Shown here piece after piece: positions 1 through 10,771 of a DNA stretch of 64,000 nucleotides. The stretch is taken from the NCBI GenBank assembly GCA_026874595.1, contig CM049308.1, positions 15,064,001 through 15,128,000 of the forward strand, written 5' to 3'. Every line of letters begins with the position of its first letter. The stretch's first letter is position 1. The notes under the pieces were generated by a model that saw only the letters and a program-made list of their open reading frames with translations, was not told the DNA's origin and searched no databases. The position numbers were made by a program, and so were the translations under genes. Origin of the DNA: Sipunculus nudus. Lineage: Eukaryota > Annelida > Sipuncula > Golfingiida > Sipunculidae.

Positions 1-761
1 GCAGTAATTTTTAACAATTTTATTGTACCAGCTTAAAGCCATTCTTATATTAGAGGTTTTCAGGTTGATCCTGGCGGCATATTTTCGCAAATGGTTGATT
101 TGTTTTGTCACATGTCAAAAGCGTTTTCGTCCATGATTTAGCTTTTTCAGTGCAAACATGACCCAAGGTGTATAGAATTGACGAGAAAAATAAAGAAACG
201 TTGAAAAGCTGCCTGCACATGTTTTAAACAATATCCTCTTTCTTCAGTCACTGCAAGGAAGATAATATCATTTGTGGGAAAACCCAAATCTCAGTCAGTA
301 ACCAAGGTAACAGACACACTATTATATGATTATGCAAGTGTCAGTTCCTGTATATACTCCCTCGTTCGTTCTCTCATTTTTTACAGTTAAGCTTTGAATA
401 TTATTGTTATTTCTCATCAGGAATTCGTGTATGAGCAAAACGTTTCAATTAATTAAAATATTGACCTAAGACCTAATACTCAGCCTAATAAATAAAATCA
501 TTTCTTGTCGAGAAAACCAATTAGCAGCTGGCTTCCTTGCCAGGACAAAGTACCTTATAGGTGAAAATGTCCAAGCCGGTTGTCACTTGGAGATACTGTA
601 AAATATGGTAAAATAAGTAAAATAGGACAAGAAGAAAATAAGAAATCGTGAGTGAGATGACCAACCAAGGTAGTGTGAATATAAAGTAAAGACCTATTTT
701 GCATGAAATTAAATAGATTTCTGTTTAGGAGTTTATGTTTCGTTGTGATATATTGTATCAC
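1..761. other. Non-genic AT-rich sequence
   Basis: I see no coding region, RNA gene or clear repeat here. An open frame on the minus strand (555-815) overlaps the dispersed repeat that follows and is not credible as a gene. Confidence 0.5.
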
Positions 762-1000
762 TAGAAAAGCACTCAGAGAGCCCAGACCTCCTCCAAGGCT
801 GCTCATTACCCCCATAAAGCATTGTCAGAAATGTAGCAATTTTTCTTTTTAAAAATCCTGGATCCAGATGTTCATCCGGATCACCCTCAAAAGTCAACCA
901 GTTGTTCTTTGTATCATTTCTTAGCTATCCTGAAAAATTCCTTTAAATTCCGTTGATAACTTTATGAATATTGTTCCTAATCGCGCTGCTGTCCCCGGAA
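762..1000 (-). repeat. Dispersed GGCGGAGGT-type repeat, copy 1
   Basis: In reverse orientation this matches the copies at 12.97 and 34.2 kb. Shared blocks in order are AGCACTCAGAGAG, CCTCCnCCAAGG, TCATTACCCCCATA, GGATCCAGATG and a conserved TTGATAAC end. It contains several differences from the other copies, including a mutated palindromic end, so it is an old copy. It appears to be a short non-autonomous element of about 240-280 bp. Confidence 0.6.
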
Positions 1001-4000
1001 CACCACGGATTAAGGTCCTGTATCTGTGAATGTGTGAAAAAGACTTAACAGACAAACCAACGCTTGCAAAAACATATCCTCTCCCCATGGGGGAGGTAAA
1101 TATATATATACGGAATATACTCCAATTCAAAGTTACTTTTTTGCTTTTACGTTTGATTATTATAAAACTGTCGCATTGTCCCCTAACCTTAACCCTCAGG
1201 GTCTATACATGCTTTCTCAAATACATAGCGGATATCTTTATATAGTAATTTATATAGGTAATGACTCAATGGCATAATGGGATAATCTCGTTGAACCTCA
1301 GACATTCGCTCTAATGTCTTAACGACACGTTATAACTTCTGGATTTTTCCATTAAAATGTGTTTCATCTAATGCGGCATTCTAGTATGGCATTCGACAGC
1401 CAGACACCAATTACTGATCTAAAATAAAACTACACGTTATAGCATATTTAACCAATGGCATATAAAGAAATATCACATAAACCAGTCCAATAAAGAATTA
1501 AGCGTTTTGTTTAACTTTTTTTAACAACGCCCAATAGGTTTGAAAGTCAAATTTCTGTTTTATATTTTAGCGGAGACACTCAAACTTTTTTGAGTGTGTT
1601 AATAACAAGATTGTGTTATTACATTATTTCCTGTGAGACTGGTGTTTTACAGAAATAATGTCAAATTATCTCTTTCAACCAGAAAAATCCTGTTGAGAGC
1701 ATGTTTCTCTTAACAGCGGAATAAGTCAAGAAAAAATAAAATAAAATTAAGCAAAATTTACGCGGGCATAAGGGCCAGAAAGTGTTAAAGAAATCTACAT
1801 TGCCCTTAGAGGTTTAGTGACGTCATCCATAAACCACCTGTGACACTGAAATTAACCAGCTAGCTTGAACGTAATACTTGTGACTTGATGTTAGTTTCTG
1901 CCAGTTTTGAGTCATTCTGGACTCTGCAAACGATACAAAGCTTTCATACTCGCCTCATGAAAAAAAATAGATGAATATCTCGCATTATTATCAAGGAATG
2001 CATAAATTATGCTGCAATATTTAGGAAATACATTGCTAATGCAGCAATAGGGAGGAACTCTGAAACCTTGCCCCAATATATCAAGGAACTCTGGGACAAT
2101 GCCTGATTATTTAATAAAGGAATATAAATACACGAACATTTTGAAAATATTCAAGGAATACTGATTATTCCATGTACGAATATACAGCTTATTCTTCCCG
2201 GGCGCATTTATCTTCCGAACTGTTTTCAGAACAGGTTGTTCAAATTGACATTATTGTTCTATCTGTCTTATTATTCCGGATGTATGCTTTCAGGAATATG
2301 TACGAACAATGACAGGTAATTAACGCACGTGAATGTCGCCTAGCAGCGCATAATGTCAATTGCAAATGTAAGTACGTGTGTCCGCATGCTAGCCAAGTTA
2401 GACAGTTTAACAAAAATATCCGTTCAATATCGCCGACTGACTGATTGGAAATAATATCTTACCTTGCACTGAATGAGACAAAAATTCCAAAATATGAAAA
2501 TTACCTTACAAAATCTCCTTGAACGCTGTTGCCAAGGTTTATTTAGAATATGTCATTGTACGATGTCCACAGTTGCTCGAATCACTATTTGTGGGGTTGT
2601 TTTGAAATAAAGCAACCTATAAAGCCGTTTCTACTACACACAGGTCTTTATATATTACAATATAAACCCTTTTTACCTGATTAACAGTTTACTAACTTGA
2701 CATCTACATAAACATTTGAAGTCTGAGTTATTGCTAAAATTATAAAATACTTTATCAAATCAGGCCTATATCATAACCAAATAAACAACATTTCGGCACT
2801 TTTATTTCTATGTTCATCTATGTCACTTTAAAGTTCCATGATCATAAACTGTTCCACAATGGGGCCGATTGAAATGTGTGATTTTTTTTTCAATTGACAG
2901 ATCAGTTCCCTTAAGTAAATTAGGATGAAATACAGGAATGAGGCATATTAATGATGATAAAACCAAAATATTTAATTAATTTATTAAAATCAATATCTGA
3001 GACAACGGTCTATTTCTTACATCTCTTTCCCTTGATGTACATTTCAACATGGGCGAATTTTGTTCGACCATGTATATGTAAAAATAAATTGGCGCAATGC
3101 CCCCCCCCCCCCTGTTTCCCCCACCCAAATGCGCCCATACATATTAATAATACGTCAGAGATTTTTCTATTAACATAACAACCTGTTTTTACTACTTAAG
3201 CGCATACGCCTTGAAAAGAAAAGACCATTTTATCGTAGGTTTATTTGAATTCATATATGCCATAAATCTAGACTATTCCATTAGTACAAAAAACAAAAAG
3301 TTAATTTAAAAGAGACAGACATATGACATCGCAGAAATAATATTTAATCACTGAACAATAATTATGATCATGCCTATACAAATTTAAACTTTAATTATAT
3401 TGAATTTTTACAACGTCGTCTGCCCAGGTTGGTTTTATCAATCAGAAAAGGTCAAACTTTTCGAGCAAGTCAGACAAGTTCCAAAGGAAAACATTGCATA
3501 GCTACCGAGGACGCGCTTTCTGATTGGTTGATATGTCTACAACTGGAGTCTTCAGATGGTGACACCGCTGAAGTAACAATGGTTCAGCCAATCACGCATG
3601 TACTTCAAATTTAGCCTGAAGACGATGTGCCATGGCTGTCGGGTCTTACAACGCGAGCCTCTTGCCTGCCTTTCTCAAATATTAAGTGAATAATAAAGAG
3701 ATGGACCATGTAGTACGAAAAAACGCTAGTTAAATGTCAGATAAGTAATAGTTATATGGAAATGACCCAGAATAGTAACAAATTTAACCGAAATCTACAC
3801 TAATAGCAATTCAAGCGCCTGTGATTATATGCAATACTTTGGTCTACAGGTCTGGAGCGAATACAGAATCCTGGAAAAGGGGTGAGAACACCCTGGCACA
3901 GATAAACAAGTGTGTCGGAACTGCTAGTATACTTGATATTCAGCGTACATCATTCTATTTTCCAGATATTTGCCCTCTGCCCCCCCCCCGGTAAATCCGC

Positions 4001-5395
4001 CCCTGCCCTTGATTCTTGCACGAGCAAACATTTTTTTTTTACTTGGGATTTTATTCTTCCTGTTTTCAATGTAGGTTTACAATTCTATCGGTCTGACTAA
4101 GCTACATATGTGCTTAAAAGAATACACGACGGAATACCGGTTTCCGCATGTTTTTCTTCATGACAGTTGTTTATACAGATAATCTTTTGTCCATTCCATT
4201 ACCTCTTAAAAGTTTTGATTGCCATGTTACACCGTCAATTTCATATGCAGCTTTCCTGATAATTAAAAAAAAACATGGACGTTAAAGAAAACTATCTCTA
4301 AAACAGGTGGATAAAGGTTGGCTGAACAGACTTAAATATGAAAAATTATAAAAGTTGCTCGAGATATTTTTTCCATTATTTGAATGCAAAATGGTATCTT
4401 ACTTCTCCCAGTAGGAGAAAAATAATCCAAAATGTAAAAAAAATGTAGCGTGACAGTGATGAGTATTTGGGTGACAGACTGAATAAACACGCTACCTTTA
4501 CTCTTTATTTTTCTTTCTTTTAATGTAATGTACCCCACCTATATCAGAACCTGGCCTTTCGAGCTGATGACGTCATTCAATGCCAAGTCATACGCGACCG
4601 AACTCTCAGACGTCACTGTGAAGTCCTTAAAAAGTCTTTGAATGGTAATGGTACTCGAAGACAGTACAGCCCAATAGAGAGTATAGCTCTATAGACAGTG
4701 CACCTCTATAGACTAGAATGTATTATCTTAAATAGTGCAACAGAATCGCAAACTGAATACTTTTATAAACTTTCCTTAATGAGAGTCTTATTAACTGGTT
4801 TTCCAGTTATCCTCTCAAAAATGCATTTGATATAACTTTCAAACATTTCGAATCGTCCGATAAGGAAAACCATTTTAATTAAAGATAAGGTATGCTAAAA
4901 TGAAGTTTTTTGGGGAGGGGTCCTCCAGTGCTAATTATATCGAACCCCCCCCCCCCCCCCACACACACACACATACCTACACAAATTATGTTAAGTACCT
5001 GTGGACGGAGGGGACATGATTGGACTGGACCAGACTAAGAAAATCCCAGTCCACCACCACCTATCCCTCCAGCCAGACCTTTCCTACACAGATTGCACAC
5101 AAAGCTGACAAGACCCAATCGGACCCGTTTTCCCTGGTACCCTTCATGATTTCCACCGGCAAGTTAAAAAAAGAGGTGTTTTGAACAAGAGTTGAAAAAA
5201 AAACATGAAACACATTATTTTTGCACTGTTGTGGCATGAATACTCCTAGATCACGATATACGAGAAAGACTTATTCCAATATCTGATATCTACTTACTAA
5301 AAATTTTGATGAACCTTCGTAAAAATAGGTCATAGGTTCATTTTATAACAAACGACGATCCCATCGCACATAAGATGTTCCTTTTGTTTATATCC
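1001..5395. other. Non-genic sequence with poly-C tracts
   Basis: No gene is recognised. Runs of C occur near 3101-3112, 3981-3990 and 4947-4960. Around 3505-3595 two CCAAT-type motifs face each other (TGATTGGTTGA and TCAGCCAATCA). The small open frames here show no domain or codon bias. Confidence 0.5.
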
Positions 5396-5585
5396 ACGTG
5401 TTAATAACGCGGGGCCAACCAAAATGGGGGGGGGGGGGGGCGGATCCAGGATTAAGGTAAGGGGTGGGGGGTGCAACCCAGGAGGACTCATGACATAGCC
5501 TAAAAAAAGGGGGTCCAGGCCGCATAAATTGGTCTGATACCCTTAAAAAAGGTTGCGGAGGCTGAATATAAAACAAACACATACA
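5396..5585 (+). repeat. Poly-G-containing dispersed repeat, copy 1
   Basis: A G run (about 5427-5440) is followed by CGGATCCAGGATTAAGG, then AACCCAGGAGGAC, GGGTCCAGGCCGCA, ATTGGTCTGA and AAAAAGGTTGCGG. The same ordered blocks recur at 28955-29125. The overlapping minus-strand frame is a shadow of the repeat. Confidence 0.6.
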
Positions 5586-6785
5586 ATAATTTCATCTTGC
5601 GGAAAGTCAGACGATGCAGAATTTTGCTATAAGCGTTTTAAAATTGATGACCTATCAGAGTCCGCATGTATGCAACCAACTGCCTTAGAATACCTGTTTT
5701 TTTTCTGTTTGTTAGCATTGGAGCATGTAACCTGTGTTAACAGATAAGCATAATCATACATCAATCACAGAGGCGTAATAAGAAGTCTTGATAGGTATTA
5801 CCTACAGTAATTATTATGTACGCAGAGTAAATACGTCTATCAAATGTACGGTAAATTTGAGGTATATAATGTATGGGGGTGTAATCAATATTATCTGAAT
5901 GCCTTTGATTAGAACTCAACAAATGCTTCCAATGCAGTGAAAGCATACTTAAGAAAGTGGTGACATCTCAATAATACTGCAGAGATCAGTGATTGCCTTA
6001 AATACCTTTGGAACTTTTTTCTAGCCATGTGGAAGAAAATCTTAAACCCAGAACCATTTATAAATATATACCATTTTTATTTTACATTCATCTTATATAA
6101 ATCTTGATATAGAGTACAATAAAAAGGTAAACGGTTAATTTGACGGGGCCAAGGAATTACTATTGTAAAAATAATTATTAATCCATGAACACTGATTACT
6201 GCTACGTCCACATGAGTTTATACTCATTTTCCGTCGTTTCTTCACGAACGGTATTATTAAACCGGAAAAGGTCAAAGTACCAAACTTCAGGCTTTTTCAA
6301 AGGAAGACCACTGTTCGAGGGAATGATTTCCTTGGTAATCTGGTATTTATGTTAAATGAAATATGCATGGAACATTTAATACAAGATACCATCCCCAACA
6401 GGTCATTTGGCATGAGAAGACATCTATAACATACACGACATGGTCCGCAACTATACGGAGAAGTTGTATCTAAATATTTTAACCCAGAAGGAGAAACTAA
6501 ACTTCCTTTTTTCATTAAATTTAAATGTGATTCAATGCTTTTAGCTGGAGAATTCTGTATGTATTTTGATAAACGTTTTGTCTTCAAACAGAAATTTGCT
6601 CATTTAAAATATACAACCACAGATATATCCAATCATGACTTTATCAATCCTTACCGGAAGAGTTGTTATTGTTATTGGAACACCAGGAAGAAAAGAATAT
6701 AATTGCTGAAGCTCAACATTATGATGAAAAAAAATAAAATAATAAAACCAAATTACATAAATAGGAAAAGACACATGCAAGGTAA
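5586..6785. other. Non-genic sequence with one cysteine-bearing open frame
   Basis: No gene is recognised with confidence. A minus-strand frame at 6297-6587 encodes 96 residues with a SCGPCRVCYRC cluster and no known domain that I can assign. It has no visible splice partners. Confidence 0.4.
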
Positions 6786-6789
6786 ATAC

Positions 6790-6972
6790 CACCGTCTCCT
6801 CAAAGCAATTTGATGGAGAGAAATTCTGTCTGGACATTTATAAAACTATCTGACTCTCGTCAAAGCAATTTGTTTGAGAGAAAGTCTGTCTGGACATTAA
6901 TAAAACTGACTCTCATCAAAGCAATTTGATTGAGAGAAATTCTGTCTGGATATTTATAAAACTATCTGAAGC
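6790..6972. repeat. Tandem repeat, about 60 bp x 3
   Basis: Three units share TCAAAGCAATTTG, then GAGAGAAATTCTGTCTGGA and TTTATAAAACT. Unit starts at about 6800, 6860 and 6916 give periods of 60 and 56 bp; the third differs by a deletion. Each unit contains a short inverted pair (TCTC...GAGA) around CAAAGCAATTTG. Confidence 0.75.
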
Positions 6973-7032
6973 ACGATTACTACACATCTGCTGGCCTATG
7001 AAACGAGAACACCAGCTAGAATTAATAGTGTC

Positions 7033-7245
7033 ATGATGTCAGAGGTGAAATGTCCACACGACAAGAAAACTGCTGTGCTTTTCTGCATACGTTACTGCAT
7101 GCCTTCTTGTACAAATACTGCACATCAAGATCCGGTTTGCAAAAACTTATCCGCAGCCGCACGCCGGATTGTACAAATAGATACAGTCTTTCTTAGTTTA
7201 ATGTGTACGTTTTATCGTGGAAGATTCCGTACAAAAGAGTCCTAG
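7033..7245 (+). pseudogene. Degenerate B-box-type zinc-finger fragment
   Basis: The frame begins with Met-Met-Ser-Glu and encodes KCPHDKKTAVLFC, then C-x3-C, TNTAHQDPVC and KNLSAAARR. The order C, H, C, C, C, H, C and the trailing C-x-N-L resemble the B-box zinc finger of TRIM-like proteins, which are much expanded in molluscs, usually followed by a coiled coil. Spacing is off: C-x1-H instead of C-x2-H, and residues seem to be missing between the central cysteines, so zinc binding is doubtful. The frame stops at 7245. In the same frame after the stop, LNELEKDRGNVQ at about 7273 could be a remnant of the coiled coil. This is probably a dead fragment; chance resemblance cannot be excluded. Confidence 0.42.
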
Positions 7246-8389
7246 TTTTAGTATCCTTTACTATCCGAAATTTTGAACGAATTGGAAAAAGACAGAGGCA
7301 ATGTACAGGATTTCTACCATCAAAGTTCATATATACCGCCCAATAGACAGAATGTATGGGGAAGGTAAAAATGAAATTTGAAAAGTAGAGAAATTAAATC
7401 CGAACAAAACACTAGGAATTTGTTTTCAACCTCTTAGCTGATATGCATATTTATATTTGCCATGTCTTTTAAAAACCCTACCATGCGGTAGTCGACATAT
7501 TTGTTAGAACATACATCCATGACCATATCGATTTATCTATATACATATATAGATGTATGCATTTGTGCCTTTCTGCAGACTACGTAATCTTCAATTACAA
7601 AAAAAAGTCATATGGTCATAATCACAGCATGATATCACGAACTAGACATTTTCCGTTTAAAATCAATCAACAGAGTTAATCACAATGCATAATTATAAAA
7701 ATTGGCATATGATAATTAAACATTTTGTGCTGGCAGAGATATTTAAATAGATGATTTCTTTGAATAACACAAGAAATGATCAGTGATGGTCTTCATAACG
7801 TTAGACGCTTCAAGTAATAAATAGCCATATTTCTAGGAACTCCAATGTTATTTTTTTATCATTAAAACCCATACTTTCCTAAATCATGTGGTATAATCGA
7901 TGTAACCATGGTGAACACCAAGTTCAACGCTCAGACTGAGCATATACAGAAATAAGCATTCGGTCGCAAATTAAATGTTATTAAACATTCCATACAGCTG
8001 TCATTTAAGTTTTTCAAAGTAACAAAGAACATTTTTCTTTCATGGGGCGCTTCGCGCGCGTGTGTATTGGTGTGTGTCATTGTTTATTAGTATGAGTTTG
8101 TTTTCTTTATCAGAAAAAAATGTTCGCTATATATGCACTGACAAAACATAAATACACTTATACATATTTCCAATGTGTTATTATTTTTAATTTATTTATG
8201 TATATTAACGTGCCAAACTCACTGTATTAAAATACAATAGCTCTAAGGCACTGTACACAGTAAAATGCATGAAGATGATTAAAAAAGAATATCAGAGACA
8301 GTTAATACAATTATAATTAAAATGCCTAAAAAAGTAGATGTGCAGAAAACTAAATATTCGAGAATCCAAACAAAGTCGATGACAACGGC
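7246..8389. other. Non-genic AT-rich sequence
   Basis: No gene is recognised. The last part, about 8160-8389, lies directly downstream of the LINE fragment on the minus strand and may be its 3' tail. Confidence 0.45.
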
Positions 8390-8790
8390 TTATAATATGC
8401 CAACTAGAAAAGGTGTTTTTAGCAGTCTTTTAAAACACGGAACACTTGAGGCATCCTTGATATGTTGAGGAAGATTATTCCAGAGGATATCGGAGGAGTA
8501 TCTAAATGATCTCTTTCCGAATGTGTCCTGGCACTCGGCACCTCAAGGAGAGATTTATTGGCTAACCTTAGTGCACGCACCGGACGATACTCCTTAACCA
8601 TGTCAGCGAGGTATGAAGGTGCTAAGCCAAGGAGGGCTTTGAAGGTAAGCAGCAGCATTTTAAAGCAAGGTCTGTACTCCACCGGCAGCCAATGTAGCTC
8701 AATAGGTACTGGTTTGATGTGTGCTCGCCGCTGGGTGAGTGTGATAAGCCGAGCACAATTTTGTAGGTCAGTAAGTCTGTTTCATCATAT
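8390..8790 (-). pseudogene. LINE reverse transcriptase C-terminal fragment, frameshifted
   Basis: The minus strand reads LQNCARLITLTQRRAHIKPV, then IELHWLPVEYRPCFKMLLLT, then FKALLGLAPSYLADMV and YRPVRALR. This is the conserved region after the RT domain of many non-LTR retrotransposons (block pattern HWLPVxxR...K.L..TFK...G.AP.YL). Near 8530, after the VPSARTH segment, the match moves to another frame (FGKRSFRYSSDILWNNLPQH), showing an indel. That frame ends at a stop at 8390-8392. The upstream RT and endonuclease are absent, so this is a 5'-truncated, dead copy. Clade is uncertain (CR1/L2-like groups are possible). The plus-strand frame here is a shadow. Confidence 0.82.
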
Positions 8791-9234
8791 ATTAATGAAC
8801 GTCTAACTTAAACATGAACATGTATATATTTGTGTGCCTGCGAATCTTGACCCGGATTACAAAAATCCCATATGTGACGTACTTTTAACCTATAACGGCC
8901 TACCTCCTCCTGAGCACTACGCCAAAGGATGGGGGGGGGGGGGTTGTTATACTCCCAAAAGGCGTATACATTGTTGAATATTTGTGGCGTACATACAGGT
9001 TGTCACCTTAAAGAAACAGTGTTGCAAACAATGAACACAATTTACAAACCATTGTCGGAACAATAACGCTATACACTATACATTGTCATGGAGCATTGCA
9101 CTTACAATCTGTGTAGTGGTATTTGTAAATGCGATCGTCATTTTACCCCCTTATCTTCACTCGAGGGAAAACAATAAAACAATGATCTCACATCATGTAG
9201 TCAATATAAAGATATTTTGGGGTATTCTCCCTGC

Positions 9235-9257
9235 TGCATGCAAAGTCGCTGTGCCGA
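9235..9257 (+). repeat. 23-bp direct repeat flanking the SINE cluster, left copy
   Basis: The sequence begins TGCATGCAAAGTCGC and ends TGTGCCGA. The same 23 bases occur at 9887-9909. They bracket a 629-bp segment containing two tRNA-like modules and could be a long target-site duplication. Confidence 0.7.
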
Positions 9258-9276
9258 CGCATGTAGTGGGTAGCAC

Positions 9277-9300
9277 TCTGACGTCACGGTAGTGACGTCA
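9277..9300. promoter_or_regulatory. Two facing CRE-type palindromes (TGACGTCA)
   Basis: TGACGTCA occurs at 9279-9286 and 9293-9300, 6 bp apart, forming a near-perfect larger palindrome. This is the consensus binding site of CREB/ATF-type bZIP factors. It lies within the repeat cluster, so function is uncertain. Confidence 0.4.
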
Positions 9301-9340
9301 CTTCGCTGGTTCCTATAACAGTGTGCAAATACACAGAGGG

Positions 9341-9409
9341 GTCGCGGATCTGCTGTAGCATGGGATAGAGCAGACGACCGGCAGAGGTCATGGGTTCGAT
9401 TCCTATCCA
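9341..9409 (+). repeat. tRNA-like module (SINE head or tRNA pseudogene)
   Basis: A region like a box A (TGTAGCATGGGATAGAGC) is followed by a perfect-looking box B, GGTTCGATTCC, ending in CTATCCAC. The acceptor stem is not well formed, so it is more likely a tRNA-derived SINE part or pseudogene than a working tRNA. Confidence 0.55.
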
Positions 9410-9514
9410 CATTGTTAACCGAATTTTCTTATCCATGTTTCATTTCGATATTTCATGAGCCAGGATGGTTATTCATACATTTCCTCATACCATATATGCC
9501 GCACACTGTATATT

Positions 9515-9866
9515 ATGGAGCGTTGTGACGTAATGGTTAAGGCGCTGGACTTGTGACCGCAAGGTAGTGGGTTCGCGTCACGATCTGACCGCCGTCAGAC
9601 TCCTAGGCAAACTCTTTACCATAAGGATGCGCTCTCTCGACCCGGAGTGAATGAGCACTGGTCATGGGAGGAAGGAATATGTAGAACGAATATTCTTCTA
9701 GCGCTTGATGTGGCTGCTTGGGTTGTAGGCTCCCCAGGGAGCCGAGAAAATCTACAAGAATGAACAAGCCCGAAAGACCAGGAAGGCAAAGTGTAAAGTC
9801 TGATGAGACGGACATCGTCGGTGATATCCGACTATAAACCTCCACCTTTACCTTTACACCATATAA
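9515..9866 (+). mobile_element. tRNA-derived SINE
   Basis: The head at 9521-9587 has box A-like GTGACGTAATGGTTAAGGC and box B-like GGTTCGCGTCAC. A GC-richer body follows, then GTCGGTGATATCCGAC, which folds as a 5-bp hairpin, and a tail of CTTTACCTTTAC units. Head, body and short-repeat tail are the SINE plan. The long minus-strand frame covering 9603-10013 is an artefact of reading this SINE and the neighbouring LTR-like sequence. Confidence 0.7.
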
Positions 9867-9886
9867 GGCAACCACTCCTTCCTCAT

Positions 9887-9909
9887 TGCATGCAAAGTCG
9901 CTGTGCCGA
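9887..9909 (+). repeat. 23-bp direct repeat flanking the SINE cluster, right copy
   Basis: Identical to 9235-9257. See that entry for its meaning. Confidence 0.7.
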
Positions 9910-10377
9910 AGTGAAATTCTCGTAGTGATCCCAAAAGCAAACTGAAGACTATAAAAAATCCATAACAAATATCGAAGAAGATCTATAACTGCTGCAGTAT
10001 CGGAACGGCCCACAAACTGACTCGATCACACTCTTTCGTGTACGCTGGAATATTCCTCTCTCCTCTCTCTCGGCTCTAAACACAGCCCCCTATTTATAAC
10101 TTTTCATCGGAAAAATCTAGAAACTTCTACTTCACGAACAATCTAGAGAACCCAACAATATACATAATACACACGCCCAAAGAACATTACAAGACACGCG
10201 CTCATACAGCGCGACCAGCCAAGAATATTCCAGATGAACGCTGTGTCTTTACACGCCAGGGTTCACCAAGCACGGATTAAACCGAGCGCTGTGTAGAGTT
10301 CACACGTGGGCCACACGAACCAAATGTCAACAACACACTGAACACCCCTGCGCACAATAAAACAGACATCTGTAACA
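9910..10377 (-). mobile_element. LTR-like sequence, divergent relative of the 27.7 and 59.1 kb copies
   Basis: Read on the minus strand it begins TGTTACAGATGTC, then TTTTATTGTG. It has a TATA-like TTATAAATAGGGGGCTGTG matching the TATAAAG-GGGCTGT region of the other two copies, and later TTTTATAGTCTTCAGTTTGC, which resembles the 59-kb copy. The far end is not clear and may be interrupted by the SINE cluster, whose 23-bp flank lies directly next to it. No internal retrotransposon genes are visible. Confidence 0.55.
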
Positions 10378-10669
10378 GTATTTATGTATATGCATGTATA
10401 TACTTGTTGTGTATATTAAAGAGCGTTTGTTGGTGGGATATGAAGTCAAGAAAAACATTTATTTAAAAAAATAAAAAAGCAGCACTGGAAAAGTAAGAAA
10501 TTTACCAAATCTGGGAATGGTTACAAGACACATACTGACTACGTTATAAAATATTAACAAAATCTTTTTCACGTAATTCCTACGAAAACCATACATTTTT
10601 TAATTTTATTTTATGTCATCTAATGTTGACTCAGGTCACTACACACCAATTGTCATGCAGACGTTTAAA

Positions 10670-10771
10670 TACATATTATATACTTCAAAGGAAAAACTGC
10701 AAAGACAATAAATAGGAAAATACATATTATATACTTCATAGGAAAAACTGCATAGACGATAAATAGGAAAA
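10670..10771. repeat. 51-bp tandem duplication
   Basis: Two adjacent units share ACATATTATATACTTCA, GGAAAAACTGCA and AATAGGAAAA with only a few differences. Confidence 0.8.

Noticed and set aside
9341-9409. Functional tRNA gene
   Set aside because: Box B is good but the acceptor and anticodon arms do not fold cleanly and the sequence sits in a SINE cluster.
9800-9826. Hammerhead-ribozyme-like CTGATGA with a GACG/CGTC stem inside the SINE
   Set aside because: The conserved GAAA after stem II is absent (GGTGA instead) and the following bases fold as their own hairpin, so no ribozyme core can be supported.
9603-10013. 136-residue minus-strand open frame
   Set aside because: It runs through a tRNA-derived SINE, one of the 23-bp flanking repeats and LTR-like sequence, and has no domain; an artefact of repeats.
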